NCBI GenBank assembly: GCA_002399085.1
Contig: DHCY01000044.1
Location: forward strand, 106,825-155,158
Length of the DNA: 48,334 bases
Direction: 5' to 3'
From: Anaerolineaceae bacterium UBA4890
GTDB taxonomy: Bacteria; Chloroflexota; Anaerolineae; Anaerolineales; Anaerolineaceae
Shown: in pieces, positions 33,747 through 42,605 of the stretch
How positions within the stretch are numbered: position 1 is the stretch's first letter
Layout of the letters: each line of letters opens with the position of its first letter
Made by a program: the position numbers and the translations under genes
Notes under the pieces: model-generated
Database searches by the model: none
Told to the model about the DNA's origin: nothing
The model's input: the letters and a program-made list of their open reading frames with translations, nothing else

Positions 33747-34362
33747 CGTTTACCCATCATCCCACCCTTTGGTCGGCGCAAAGCTGACCCTCTTGCGCAA
33801 TGTCAAAACCGATTCAAAAAAGTTCCGTGAACTGATCCGCGAAATCGCCGCCATGCTGGCTTATGAAGCTACAGCCGATCTGGCAGTCAGCGAGATCGAG
33901 GTGCAAACCCCGCTGATGCTCACCAAAGGCACAGCATTGATGGAGCGGGTCGGGCTGGTACCGGTATTGCGGGCGGGGCTGGGGATGGTGGAAGGCTTTT
34001 GGGAATTGATGCCGGGGGCAGAGGTCTGGCACATAGGGCTGTATCGCGATGAGAAGACCCTCAAACCAGTCTCCTACTACAACAAGCTGCCAGTGGAGCC
34101 CACTGTTTCGGTCAGCCTGGTGCTCGACCCGATGCTGGCGACCGGCGGCTCGGCGGTTGCCACTGTGGATATCCTCAAAGAGTGGGGGGTGAACAAGATT
34201 AAGTTCGTCGGGATCCTTGCCTCTCCGGAGGGAATCGAACGCCTGCACGGCGCCCACCCGGATGTGCCCATCCATATCGCTGGGATCGATGAGGGATTGA
34301 ACGAGCACGGATTCATCCTGCCCGGTCTGGGTGATGCCGGCGACAGGCAATTTGGGACCTAA
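33739..34362 (+). CDS. upp: Uracil phosphoribosyltransferase
   Basis: Pyrimidine salvage enzyme that converts uracil and PRPP to UMP. The 207 residues are normal. The PRPP-binding loop is DPMLATGGSA (130-139). The N-terminal SSHPLV and LTLLRN, VPVLRAGLGM and the C-terminal LPGLGDAGDRQFGT are all as in the family. With cdd elsewhere in this window it covers part of pyrimidine salvage. The gene is convergent with mutY, with 12 nt between the stops. Confidence 0.96.
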   Translation: MNNVYPSSHPLVGAKLTLLRNVKTDSKKFRELIREIAAMLAYEATADLAVSEIEVQTPLMLTKGTALMERVGLVPVLRAGLGMVEGFWELMPGAEVWHIGLYRDEKTLKPVSYYNKLPVEPTVSVSLVLDPMLATGGSAVATVDILKEWGVNKIKFVGILASPEGIERLHGAHPDVPIHIAGIDEGLNEHGFILPGLGDAGDRQFGT

Positions 34363-34374
34363 ATCCCTTTACGA

Positions 34375-35430
34375 TTACGTTATAGCGAAAACTTTGTTGC
34401 TGATTACCCGGGCGACCTTACCCATCGGATAGTCGCCAAGATCTGTAATCGAAACCCATTGCAAATCTGCTGGCAGGGGGGCTGATGTTGCCAGCGGCAT
34501 TGCGTGCCAGGCATGGACACTGATTTTAAAGTGCGTGTAGGCGTGCTTGAATACACCTAACTTTTCAGTAACCTCAATCTGGAGCCCGGTTTTTTCCAGC
34601 ACTTCCCTCTTCAAACAATCCACCAAACTGCTGTCAGTATCTTCCAGTTTGCCGCCGGGAAACTCCCATAAGCCAGCCAAAACACCCTTTGCTCCTCGTT
34701 GACGCAGCAAAACCTGACCGTTCAATTGAATCACAGCCACACAAACGTCATAATGGGGCACCGGGACTTTTCTAATCCTGACGGGCAGGTCTTTCTGGAT
34801 TCCCTGCTGAAACGCCAGGCAATAATTCCTAACCGGGCAGACCTCGCAGAGCGGCTGGTGGGGCAGGCAGATGCCCGAACCCAGGTCCATGAGTGCTTGG
34901 GTGAAGTCCCCAGAGCGATTTTGTGGCAGAATTGATTGCGCGTAGTCAGCAATTTTCTTCTCAAAATCTGCTGAGCCATACGGCTCACGCAGGGCAAGGA
35001 TACGGGAATAAATCCGCTTGATGTTGCCATCCACTGCAGCAACGGGCTCGCCAAAAGCGATCGATGCAATCGCGGCAGCCGTGTAACCGCCGATCCCTGG
35101 CAGTCGTTCGAGCCCCTCAGCGGTGGAGGGCAGCTGCCCGCCGTACTCTGTGTAGACAATTCTGGCAGCCATGTGCAAATTGCAGGCGCGGCTGTAATAC
35201 CCGAGTCCCTCCCACAAGCGTAAGAGCTCTTCCAGCTCACTGGTCGCCAGGCTTTCAAGGTCTGGGAAACGCGCCATAAACCGCTCAAAGTATGGCAAAA
35301 CAGTTTCGACCCGGGTTTGCTGAAGCATAATTTCGGAGACCCACACCCGGTAGGCTGTAGTAAAAGAACGCCAGGGCAGTTGCCTGGCGTTGCTGTCATA
35401 CCATATCGATAAATCTTGTGAGAAGGGCAT
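34375..35430 (-). CDS. mutY: A/G-specific adenine DNA glycosylase
   Basis: Removes A mispaired with 8-oxoG. The 351 residues carry the catalytic Glu33 in VSEIMLQQT, a helix-hairpin-helix with PGIGGYTAAAI, and Asp134 in VDGN. The [4Fe-4S] cysteines are C188, C195, C198 and C204 (C-x6-C-x2-C-x5-C). The C-terminal third is the NUDIX-like domain that recognises 8-oxoG, with LWEFPGGKLED. All key residues are present. It starts directly after the stop of the 35431 gene. Confidence 0.96.
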   Translation of the reverse strand: MPFSQDLSIWYDSNARQLPWRSFTTAYRVWVSEIMLQQTRVETVLPYFERFMARFPDLESLATSELEELLRLWEGLGYYSRACNLHMAARIVYTEYGGQLPSTAEGLERLPGIGGYTAAAIASIAFGEPVAAVDGNIKRIYSRILALREPYGSADFEKKIADYAQSILPQNRSGDFTQALMDLGSGICLPHQPLCEVCPVRNYCLAFQQGIQKDLPVRIRKVPVPHYDVCVAVIQLNGQVLLRQRGAKGVLAGLWEFPGGKLEDTDSSLVDCLKREVLEKTGLQIEVTEKLGVFKHAYTHFKISVHAWHAMPLATSAPLPADLQWVSITDLGDYPMGKVARVISNKVFAIT

Positions 35431-35730
35431 TTAGAACTGGAAATTTCCCTTGTGCGGAGCCAGCTTAACTTCCATATTGTCAACATAAGCCATTAACTGC
35501 TCATTCACCTGAGCCCATTCGTCTGACCCTAACACCTTGCGTGCTTTGAACCGGGATTCCATCACCGCGCCCAGCAAAACTTGCGGGCGCTCTCCAAAAG
35601 CGGTCACCCACGCATCGGTCACTTCGAAGCCAAACTTGTTTAACTGGGGCAGGTACTCCTGTAAAACATAGGCGAAGTAGTCTTGCTCGTGTCCGGGTTT
35701 GATGTCCCAGGTCAAAATAAGTTTCATCAT
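35431..35730 (-). CDS. Small protein of probable dimeric alpha-beta barrel fold
   Basis: A 99-residue protein. The pattern MKLILTWDIKPGHEQDYFAYVLQEYLPQL with a central FEVTDAWV and a C-terminal helix suggests a ferredoxin-like or ABM-type fold. No catalytic residues can be assigned. It lies between mutY and the MBL-fold gene with no gap, in one probable operon. Confidence 0.7.
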   Translation of the reverse strand: MMKLILTWDIKPGHEQDYFAYVLQEYLPQLNKFGFEVTDAWVTAFGERPQVLLGAVMESRFKARKVLGSDEWAQVNEQLMAYVDNMEVKLAPHKGNFQF

Positions 35731-35734
35731 AATC

Positions 35735-36388
35735 TTAGAGCGGTGAAAGTTTTGGGTCCAGGGCGATCACCTGGGTGCCTTCCTCGCTAAAACTCCCTGT
35801 GGGTGATATTTTGAAACTTTCCATCGTCTCCAATTCGGTCAGCCCCATTTCTTTGAGGAACTTACTCAACGGGTCAAGCTCCAGTTTGGAGTGGGGTGTT
35901 TCATAATGCATTGGAATGACGATGTTTGGTTCCAGCATGCTGATCACTTCAGCTGCTTTCGATGCGTTGAGCGCGCTTCCAGCGCCAACCGGAACAAGGG
36001 CGATGTTGATATTACCCAATTCTTCGACCATGGTCTGGCTGGGCACCGTGTTTGTTTGCCCAAGGTGCAAGATGGTGATTGAACCGTAATCGAGCACGTA
36101 AATGGTGTTGCGTGAGTCTTTGTCTCCCATAAGAGGCGTAGTCTGGATGCCAGTGAGGAAGACGCCGCCGCGTTCGTATTCGCCGGGACCTTCGATCACG
36201 AAGGGGTTGCCTTTTACCACGCTGATATTGTTGTGAGAGAGGTTGTTACTGCTGACCGTAACAATCTCTGCTTTCAATTTGAGCGGGTTATAGCCAGCCA
36301 CAGCTGAATCGAACGGGTCAGTCACGACCGTTGCAAAATTTCGCTCTGTGATCCGAAAACAAGAATTCCCATACCAAGTAATTTCCAT
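35735..36388 (-). CDS. Metallo-beta-lactamase-fold protein (UlaG-like), degenerate metal site
   Basis: A protein of about 217 residues. MEITWYGNSCFRI and VVTDPFD match UlaG-like L-ascorbate lactonase-type enzymes, which have a THxHxDH metal motif. Here the place reads S47-N-N49-L-S51-H52: both first histidines and the Asp are changed. The later GDT-type motif reads GQT, but IPMHY keeps its His. The protein is probably catalytically dead or uses a different site. The start is ATG 36388, with GGAGG 8 nt upstream; an open TTG at 36394 is less likely. A TGATATAAT promoter lies at about 36440-36448. Confidence 0.85.
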   Translation of the reverse strand: MEITWYGNSCFRITERNFATVVTDPFDSAVAGYNPLKLKAEIVTVSSNNLSHNNISVVKGNPFVIEGPGEYERGGVFLTGIQTTPLMGDKDSRNTIYVLDYGSITILHLGQTNTVPSQTMVEELGNINIALVPVGAGSALNASKAAEVISMLEPNIVIPMHYETPHSKLELDPLSKFLKEMGLTELETMESFKISPTGSFSEEGTQVIALDPKLSPL

Positions 36389-36582
36389 TAACAATTCCTC
36401 CGATGAACGACCCCGTAAACCAGGGTGCTCTCAACATTGATTATATCAGGTCGGACCTTGCTGACGGCAATAGGTAGCACAGTTTCTTTCGTTAGAGTGG
36501 ATCCTTTACTCAGTCAATGCGACTGCTTGCGGGCGAAGCGTGGAGCATGGCGACTTGATCTTTCCACACCGAAACCGCAACC

Positions 36583-38316
36583 CTACTTCCGCGAAGGCAT
36601 GACCGGCTGGTTGTTTTCATCTTTCCACCACATCCGATAGGTGTCGAACATGATCGCCAATGTCTCCGCTTTCTCTTCCGCGGTCATCAAACGTGCTTGG
36701 ACTTTGTCTAAAAATTGGATCGGAATCAATTCAACCCCCAAATATTTACCTTTATAGAAAACATGCCGGTCCAGGAAGCCGATATCGGTGTTGGGCTGAA
36801 TGCCATATTGGTCGAAAAAGAGATTGCCGAGCCCGTAATGGAAGAAAGTATCATCATAAAATTCGGCATAATGGGGTACGTGCGCCTGGCTGCCGCTGGC
36901 GATGATAGCGCCGGCATCCGCCACAATCTTGAAATCGCGCTCAATGGCGTGAACTGGTGACCAGGTGTAAACCTCTTCGTGCTGGAAGGTGGCAATCGGC
37001 AGATAGCCTTCATCCCGCAGGTCGCGAACTGCCTGCGCCATATAGTCCATGTCGCAGTGGTAGGCGCCGGTTGAGGTCTCACTTGCCCGGGCAAAGTTTG
37101 GCGATTTGGCGTTGCAGCCGATGAAGGCGATTTTATTACCGTTGACTTCCAGTTTCACTGGTGCACGCGCGTCGAAAATATCTTTGCCTCCGCCATACAC
37201 CGGCAAACCCTCTTCCTGGTAGAGCTCAAGCGTGTAAAGCATGCCCTCTTCACCATAGTCCTGGAAGTGATCACCGGTCAGCTCCACAATATCCGTACCG
37301 ATGTAGCGCAGAAGTTCCATATAATTTTCTGGGGAGCAGAACACCAGGTAACTGCCTGTTGTGTGCGCTGGACAATTTTCAGCAAAGGGCACTTCGTTGC
37401 TGATGTGCAAAATGTCTGCTTCCTGCATAATGGGGGCGAGGTGTTCAGCAGGTGCCAGCACCCCGCGCTGGTCCATCCCCACGGCAGTGGCGCGTACCAG
37501 TGCGGTCACACCAGTAAGCATAACGGTCGTGATCTTGGATGAATCCAGGTTCGAAAGATGAACTGCTTCCAATTCGGGTGGCAGGCTGAAGTCTTCACCT
37601 GGTCCGATTGGGCTGGCAGAGATTTGGATGTTGAGTGGGTACTGGTCTGCGCTGAAATCCTTGTGTATCGGCGATTGCCCGTCAATACTCAACACCTTCC
37701 AACGCGGTTCAAGGTTCTCGAAGGGGATGATTGCCCAGGTATGTTGAGCGGTCCAGGCACTTTCTAGCAGGTGGTCTTTTGGCGCGCTCCGAACTGTATC
37801 GGCTGGTTCCCCCAAAACACTACTAAGGGCTGAAAGGTCGTCTTCGTTGACGAGCAGGGTATTAATCACATCTTCGGGTTGCCCCTGCCACAAGTTCCGC
37901 AGCCAGTCGAAGCTGACCTCCTCCGAAACAGTCGGGAAGGGTGCCACCAGGGCATAAACCCAGTTACCGACCGGGTTGGCGTTGTTGAAATCGAAGCTGT
38001 AAGCGATTTCGTTGGGGCTTCCTTGCGGTTGCGGCAGGTTTTGCTGTGCAACCAGCTGCTCCAGCCCCTCAGGCAAATCCGCATTTCCCTGGTAAACATA
38101 AACCGGGGGTTGGTTTGTGGCGCTTGGGGTTGGTTCTGGCGGCTGCTCAACCGTCGCTGTGGCTGCCCGGGTTGGAGTTGCCTGCGCAGGCGGCTCGGTT
38201 GGTGGCGCAAGCGTGGGAACAGCCTGGCAAGCCGTCAGGATAATGGTGAGTAGTAAGGTGTAAATTGTGAGACGCGTGGTGAATTTGCGCATCAATTTGA
38301 CTTTTCTGAGGTTCAT
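36583..38316 (-). CDS. Second CapA-family lipoprotein with PstS-like N-terminal domain
   Basis: Paralogue of the 28515 protein, about 577 residues from the ATG at 38316. The signal peptide ends in LTAC (Cys30), followed by a Thr/Pro/Glu linker. A PstS-like part has VYALVAPFPTV, FDWLRNLWQG and WKVLSIDGQSP before YPLNI. The CapA domain has TGVTALVRA, SNEVPFAENC, GSQAHVPHYAE and YGLGNLFFD. The metal signature usually written GNH is GDH here (ELTGDHFQDYG). The frame is open to 38358, but TAAAAT (38329-38324) ends 7 nt before 38316, favouring that start. It is divergent from the MarR gene. Confidence 0.87.
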   Translation of the reverse strand: MNLRKVKLMRKFTTRLTIYTLLLTIILTACQAVPTLAPPTEPPAQATPTRAATATVEQPPEPTPSATNQPPVYVYQGNADLPEGLEQLVAQQNLPQPQGSPNEIAYSFDFNNANPVGNWVYALVAPFPTVSEEVSFDWLRNLWQGQPEDVINTLLVNEDDLSALSSVLGEPADTVRSAPKDHLLESAWTAQHTWAIIPFENLEPRWKVLSIDGQSPIHKDFSADQYPLNIQISASPIGPGEDFSLPPELEAVHLSNLDSSKITTVMLTGVTALVRATAVGMDQRGVLAPAEHLAPIMQEADILHISNEVPFAENCPAHTTGSYLVFCSPENYMELLRYIGTDIVELTGDHFQDYGEEGMLYTLELYQEEGLPVYGGGKDIFDARAPVKLEVNGNKIAFIGCNAKSPNFARASETSTGAYHCDMDYMAQAVRDLRDEGYLPIATFQHEEVYTWSPVHAIERDFKIVADAGAIIASGSQAHVPHYAEFYDDTFFHYGLGNLFFDQYGIQPNTDIGFLDRHVFYKGKYLGVELIPIQFLDKVQARLMTAEEKAETLAIMFDTYRMWWKDENNQPVMPSRK

Positions 38317-38379
38317 CGCTTCAATTTTACTCAATTTCGAAATCTCAGGGTTTTTCACCAGCGAAATGATAAATTAAGG

Positions 38380-38406
38380 TATAATTAGTTAGGTAACCTA
38401 ACTAAT
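38380..38406 (+). promoter_or_regulatory. MarR operator palindrome overlapping the marR promoter
   Basis: TATAAT is at 38380-38385. A perfect palindrome with half-site TTAGTTAGGT and a central A spans 38385-38405 and reaches up to the ATG at 38407. A repressor bound here would cover the transcription start, which implies autoregulation of the MarR gene. The divergent CapA start is about 70 bp away. Confidence 0.85.
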
Positions 38407-38814
38407 ATGGAACAATCAATAAGCCAACGTTTTCAAACCCTGATGTTACGCTTCCACCAGCTTGGCGGCGAACTGCCGCCGCTGGATAAGTATGGCATCA
38501 CGCCGGCACAGGTGGTTTACCTGGACTATGTCGCCAACCACCCGCGAACACGCCTGGGGGACCTGGCAGAAGCGCTGCAATATAAACCCGCCAGCGTTAG
38601 CACGATGGTGACTACCTTGGAAAACAAAGGTCTTCTCAGGAAGGACCAGGAACAGGAAGACGGCAGGGCATTATCGCTCAATCTTACTGATAAGGGCTGC
38701 CATGTGGCCACTGAAATTACAGATTATCGCAACAAGCGAATCTCTACGATTCTTGAAAAGCTTGAACAGGATGAAAAAGAAAGCCTGTTGCGATTGTTGG
38801 AAAAAACTCTATAA
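38407..38814 (+). CDS. MarR-family transcriptional regulator
   Basis: A 135-residue winged-helix regulator. The order is a helical N-terminus (1-25), YGITPAQVVYLDYV, the recognition region RLGDLAEALQYKPASVSTMVTTLENKGLL, the wing RKDQEQEDGRALSLNLTDKG, and a dimerisation helix to the end. It probably binds the palindrome that overlaps its own start. No ligand can be inferred. The membrane protein gene that follows 15 nt downstream is in the same transcript and is a likely target. Confidence 0.93.
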   Translation: MEQSISQRFQTLMLRFHQLGGELPPLDKYGITPAQVVYLDYVANHPRTRLGDLAEALQYKPASVSTMVTTLENKGLLRKDQEQEDGRALSLNLTDKGCHVATEITDYRNKRISTILEKLEQDEKESLLRLLEKTL

Positions 38815-38829
38815 AGGAAAAATAATGCT

Positions 38830-39294
38830 ATGCCAAATCCAATTTTAATGAACGTAATGCGATTCTTGCACAACTTGTTTACCGCCCTGTGGATCGGCGG
38901 TATGCTGACGATGGTTACCTCGGTTATCCCCGGTGTACGCAAAAACTCAAAAGTCTGCGGTGAAAAATCCTGGCTGATTATCGAGGGCATCCAGGCACGC
39001 CTGAGACCAGTTGCCTGGGTCAGTATGGCTGGTCTGGCGATCACTGGCATCCTGCTGGGTCGTTCGTCCAAGAACTTTACCGGCTTATTTAATTTCGGCA
39101 CGCCCTACATGACCGCCATTTCAATTAAACACATTTTGATCATCTTGATGATCGTATTGGCATTGGTCCGTTTATCAATAAATAAACGCTTTCAAACCGA
39201 ACAGAAACCCAACTTGCAGAAAGCATCTTTTGGTGTGTTGCTGCTCAATGCGGTTTTGGGAGTTGTCGTACTTTTCCTGTCGTCTATTGTGTAA
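38830..39294 (+). CDS. Four-helix CopD-like membrane protein
   Basis: A 154-residue protein with four helices. The N-terminal helix has FLHNLFTALWIGGML, as in CopD and related membrane proteins with a conserved His. A loop KNSKVCGEKSW follows, then helices at about 56-76, 96-118 and 132-150. It is encoded with the MarR regulator and may be the resistance or transport function it controls. The substrate is unknown. Confidence 0.75.
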   Translation: MPNPILMNVMRFLHNLFTALWIGGMLTMVTSVIPGVRKNSKVCGEKSWLIIEGIQARLRPVAWVSMAGLAITGILLGRSSKNFTGLFNFGTPYMTAISIKHILIILMIVLALVRLSINKRFQTEQKPNLQKASFGVLLLNAVLGVVVLFLSSIV

Positions 39295-39348
39295 TTGCGA
39301 GAAGGATTCTGTAATTCAGAGTGAAGCGCAGAGTGCTCGCGAACAAAA

Positions 39349-39380
39349 AATCCGGAACGACTATTGAATCGTTCCGGATT
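39349..39380. terminator. Bidirectional terminator between the CopD-like gene and clpB
   Basis: AATCCGGAACGA / TCGTTCCGGATT with an 8-nt loop. T-runs on both strands suit both convergent transcripts; the minus strand has six T after the stem. Confidence 0.85.
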
Positions 39381-39388
39381 ATTACTTT

Positions 39389-41971
39389 TTATCCCTTTGT
39401 GAAACTTAGTCCGGTTTCTGCCCGGTCGATCAGAATAGTGTCGCCTTCGCTGAATTCACCGCTCAGCAGCTTGAGCGCCAGCGGGTCCTGCACCTCACGC
39501 TGAATCGCGCGTTTTAGCGGGCGTGCGCCAAATTCGGGGTCATAACCCACATCCGCCAGCCAAGTAAGGGCAGCAGGACTGATTTCGAGTTTTAACCCTC
39601 GTTCGGCGAGCAAATTGCTAACTTGCTGCAATTGGATGCCCACAATCTCTCCCAGGTTTTCACGCGTGAGCGGTTTAAAGACCACAATTTCATCCACGCG
39701 GTTCAGGAACTCGGGTCTGAAGAAGTTCTTCAAAATATCCACAACTTCATCCCTGCTTACCTGCCTGGGCTGACCGGTCTCATCGTTCATCCACAATTGG
39801 CTGCCCAGGTTGCTGGTCATGATGATCAGCGTGTTGCGGAAATCGACCGTGCGGCCCTGCCCATCGGTCATGCGCCCGTCATCCAGCACCTGCAAGAGCG
39901 CGTTGAAAATCTCGGGATGAGCCTTTTCGATCTCATCGAACAAAACCACACTGTATGGTCGGCGGCGCACAGCTTCCGTGAGCTGTCCGCCTTCTTCATA
40001 GCCCACATAGCCTGGGGGCGCGCCAAACAGCCGGCTGATGGTGTGGCGTTCCTGATATTCGCTCATATCGATGCGCACCATGGCGTTTTGGTCGTCGAAT
40101 AAAAACTCTGCCAGGGCGCGTGCCAGTTCGGTCTTGCCAACCCCGGTCGGACCCAGGAAGATAAACGAACCAATCGGGCGGTTTGGGTCCTGCAAGCCGG
40201 AGCGCGAACGCCGTACCGCGTTCGAGACAGCACTGATGGCTTCATCCTGCCCGACTACGCGCGCATGCAGCCGCTCTTCCATGTGTAAAAGCTTCTCCAT
40301 TTCGCCTTCCAGCAGGCGGCTGACCGGAATGCCGGTCCACTTGCCGACCACATCGGCGATTTCTTCGGCGTCAACTTCCTCTTTCAGCAGCGCACCCTGC
40401 TCTTGCTGAGCCTTCAGTTGGGCTTCAGCCGCACCAATCTGTGTTTGCAGATCGCGGATAGTGCCATAACGCAGTCGGGATGCTTTCTCGAGGTCCGAGT
40501 TGCGTTCAGCCTGCTCCATCTCATGCTGAGCTTGGTCGAGCTGTTCTTTTAGTTCCTTAAATTTCTCAATTGCTTCCTTTTCTGCCTGCCATTGCGCGGT
40601 CATCGCCTTCGATTTTTCACCCAGGTCAGCCAGATCTTGTTCGATTTTCTCCAGACGTTCCTGGGAAGCCTCGTCTTTCTCTTTTTGCAGGGCTTGTTTT
40701 TCGATCTCAAGCTGCATAATCGCCCGGTCGACCTCGTCCAGAGCCTGGGGCTTGGAATCGATTTCCGTGCGCAGGTGGGCAGCTGCTTCATCGATCAGGT
40801 CGATGGCTTTATCTGGCAGCTGACGGTCAGTAATATAGCGGTTGGAAAGCGTGGCAGCCGCAATGACTGCCGAGTCGGTGATGCGCACGCCGTGGTGCAC
40901 TTCGTATTTTGCCTTCAACCCGCGCAAGATGCTGATGGTGTCTTCCACGCTCGGCTCTGCCACATAGACTGGCTGGAAGCGGCGTTCGAGCGCAGCATCC
41001 TTTTCGACGTATTTGCGATATTCGGTGGTGGTGGTGGCGCCGATCAGGTGCAGTTCACCGCGTGCCAGCATGGGTTTGAGAATGTTGCCGGCATCCATAG
41101 AACCTTCAGCGGCACCCGCACCGATCACCGTGTGCATTTCATCGATAAATAGGATGATCTGTCCGTCAGATTCGGTAACCTCCTTGAGAGCCGCTTTGAG
41201 GCGTTCTTCGAACTCGCCGCGGTATTTCGCACCGGCGACCATGGCAGCCATATCGAGCTGCACGATGCGCTTGTTTTTCAAGCCTTCCGGCACATCGCGG
41301 TTGACGATGCGCTGCGCCAACCCTTCCACGATGGCAGTCTTGCCCACGCCAGGCTCACCGATCAGAGCGGGGTTGTTTTTTGTGCGCCGGCTGAGGATCT
41401 CGATCGTCCGGCGGATCTCTTCATCCCGCCCGATCACCGGGTCCATTTTGCCTTGGCGAGCCAATGCGGTCAGGTCGACCCCGTAGCGTTCGAGCGCCTG
41501 GTATGTGTCTTCCGGGTTTTGGCTGGTGACCGAGTGGCTGCCGCGGATATCGCGCAGCGCTTTGAGCACGGCGTCTTTGGTAACGCCAAAATTCGCCAGG
41601 CGTTTACCTTCCGGCCTGTCGGTTAGTCCGAGCAAAATGTGCTCGGTAGAGGTGTATTCGTCGCCCATGCCTTTCGCATAGCGTTCGGCGGCATCCAGCA
41701 CGGTTGTGGCAGGGCGCGAGAGCCCGGCTTCAGTGCTTGGAGTGCCGTAGACTTTCGGTCGGTCTGCCAGTTCTTTGCGCACCTCTTCTTTTAATACGTC
41801 CACAGAGCCGGCGATTTGGGTGATCACGACCGGCACGGTGCTTTCGGTTTGGTTGAGCAGCGCCAGCAGTAGGTGGGCGGGTTCAATGGTTTGATGATTG
41901 AAATCATGAGCAAGCTGCTGCGCCCCAAGCACAGCCTGCTGAGCTTTTTGAGTAAATTTGTTTAAGTCCAT
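39389..41971 (-). CDS. clpB: ATP-dependent chaperone ClpB
   Basis: Hexameric AAA+ disaggregase that works with DnaK. The 860 residues are the usual length. The N-domain covers 1-145. The first AAA+ module has Walker A GEPGVGKTA (about 205-213). A long coiled-coil middle domain lies at about 400-520. The second module has GPTGVGKTE (about 605) and LFDEIEKAHP. The C-terminal domain is complete. The ATG at 41971 has a GGGAG SD. Upstream is the tandem repeat array; no CIRCE (TTAGCACTC inverted repeat) is visible. Confidence 0.97.
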   Translation of the reverse strand: MDLNKFTQKAQQAVLGAQQLAHDFNHQTIEPAHLLLALLNQTESTVPVVITQIAGSVDVLKEEVRKELADRPKVYGTPSTEAGLSRPATTVLDAAERYAKGMGDEYTSTEHILLGLTDRPEGKRLANFGVTKDAVLKALRDIRGSHSVTSQNPEDTYQALERYGVDLTALARQGKMDPVIGRDEEIRRTIEILSRRTKNNPALIGEPGVGKTAIVEGLAQRIVNRDVPEGLKNKRIVQLDMAAMVAGAKYRGEFEERLKAALKEVTESDGQIILFIDEMHTVIGAGAAEGSMDAGNILKPMLARGELHLIGATTTTEYRKYVEKDAALERRFQPVYVAEPSVEDTISILRGLKAKYEVHHGVRITDSAVIAAATLSNRYITDRQLPDKAIDLIDEAAAHLRTEIDSKPQALDEVDRAIMQLEIEKQALQKEKDEASQERLEKIEQDLADLGEKSKAMTAQWQAEKEAIEKFKELKEQLDQAQHEMEQAERNSDLEKASRLRYGTIRDLQTQIGAAEAQLKAQQEQGALLKEEVDAEEIADVVGKWTGIPVSRLLEGEMEKLLHMEERLHARVVGQDEAISAVSNAVRRSRSGLQDPNRPIGSFIFLGPTGVGKTELARALAEFLFDDQNAMVRIDMSEYQERHTISRLFGAPPGYVGYEEGGQLTEAVRRRPYSVVLFDEIEKAHPEIFNALLQVLDDGRMTDGQGRTVDFRNTLIIMTSNLGSQLWMNDETGQPRQVSRDEVVDILKNFFRPEFLNRVDEIVVFKPLTRENLGEIVGIQLQQVSNLLAERGLKLEISPAALTWLADVGYDPEFGARPLKRAIQREVQDPLALKLLSGEFSEGDTILIDRAETGLSFTKG

Positions 41972-42047
41972 ACTTCTCCCTTCTTATTCTTACATTATTA
42001 CTTACATAGAATACGGCAGGAATGTTGTTTTTTTGTTGGAAAAGAAC

Positions 42048-42605
42048 CCTGACGTCACGAATGTGAACATACCCTGACGTAATCCTTTTGGTTTTTAAAA
42101 CGGATCAATACTTGTAGGTCAGTTTGCTCAGTTCAACCTGACGTCACGAATGTGAACATACCCTGACCTAATCCGTTTGGTTTTTAAAACGGATCACTAC
42201 TTGTAGGTCAGGTTGCGATCTTCAACCTGACGTCACGAATATGAACAACCCTTGACCTAATCCTTTTGATTTTAAAAGCGGATCAGTGCTTGTAGGTCAG
42301 GTTGCGATCTTTAACTTGACGTCACGAATGTGAACATACCTTGATCTAATCCATTTGGTTATTAAAACGGATCAATACTTGTAGGTCAGGTTGCTCAGTT
42401 CAACCTGACGTCACGAATGTGAACATACCCTGACCTAATCCATTTGGTTTTTAAAACGGATCAGTACTTGTAGGTCAGGTTGCGATCTTCAACCTGACGT
42501 CACGAATGTAAACTACTTGTAGGTCAGGTTGCTCGGTTCAACCTGACGTCACGAATGTGAACATACCTTGATCTAATCCATTTGGTTTTAAAGGGTCTGA
42601 CCTAC
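42048..42605. repeat. 89-bp tandem repeat array (about 6.3 copies) upstream of clpB
   Basis: Units start at 42048, 42137, 42226, 42315, 42404, 42493 and 42542. The first five are exactly 89 bp; the sixth has lost 40 bp and the last is incomplete. Each full unit holds the palindrome TGACGTCA, the block (C/T)TGA(C/T)(C/G)TAATCC, a TTTTAAAA-type centre, and CTTGTAGGTCAGGTTGC. In the second unit the arms 42162-42170/42204-42212 (9 bp) and 42171-42178/42187-42194 (8 bp) form a nested hairpin. There are no spacers of CRISPR type. Confidence 0.9.

Noticed and set aside
41972..42047. CIRCE element for clpB
   Set aside because: No TTAGCACTC inverted repeat is present.
42048..42605. CRISPR array
   Set aside because: Whole 89-bp units repeat in tandem with no unique spacers, and no cas gene is near.
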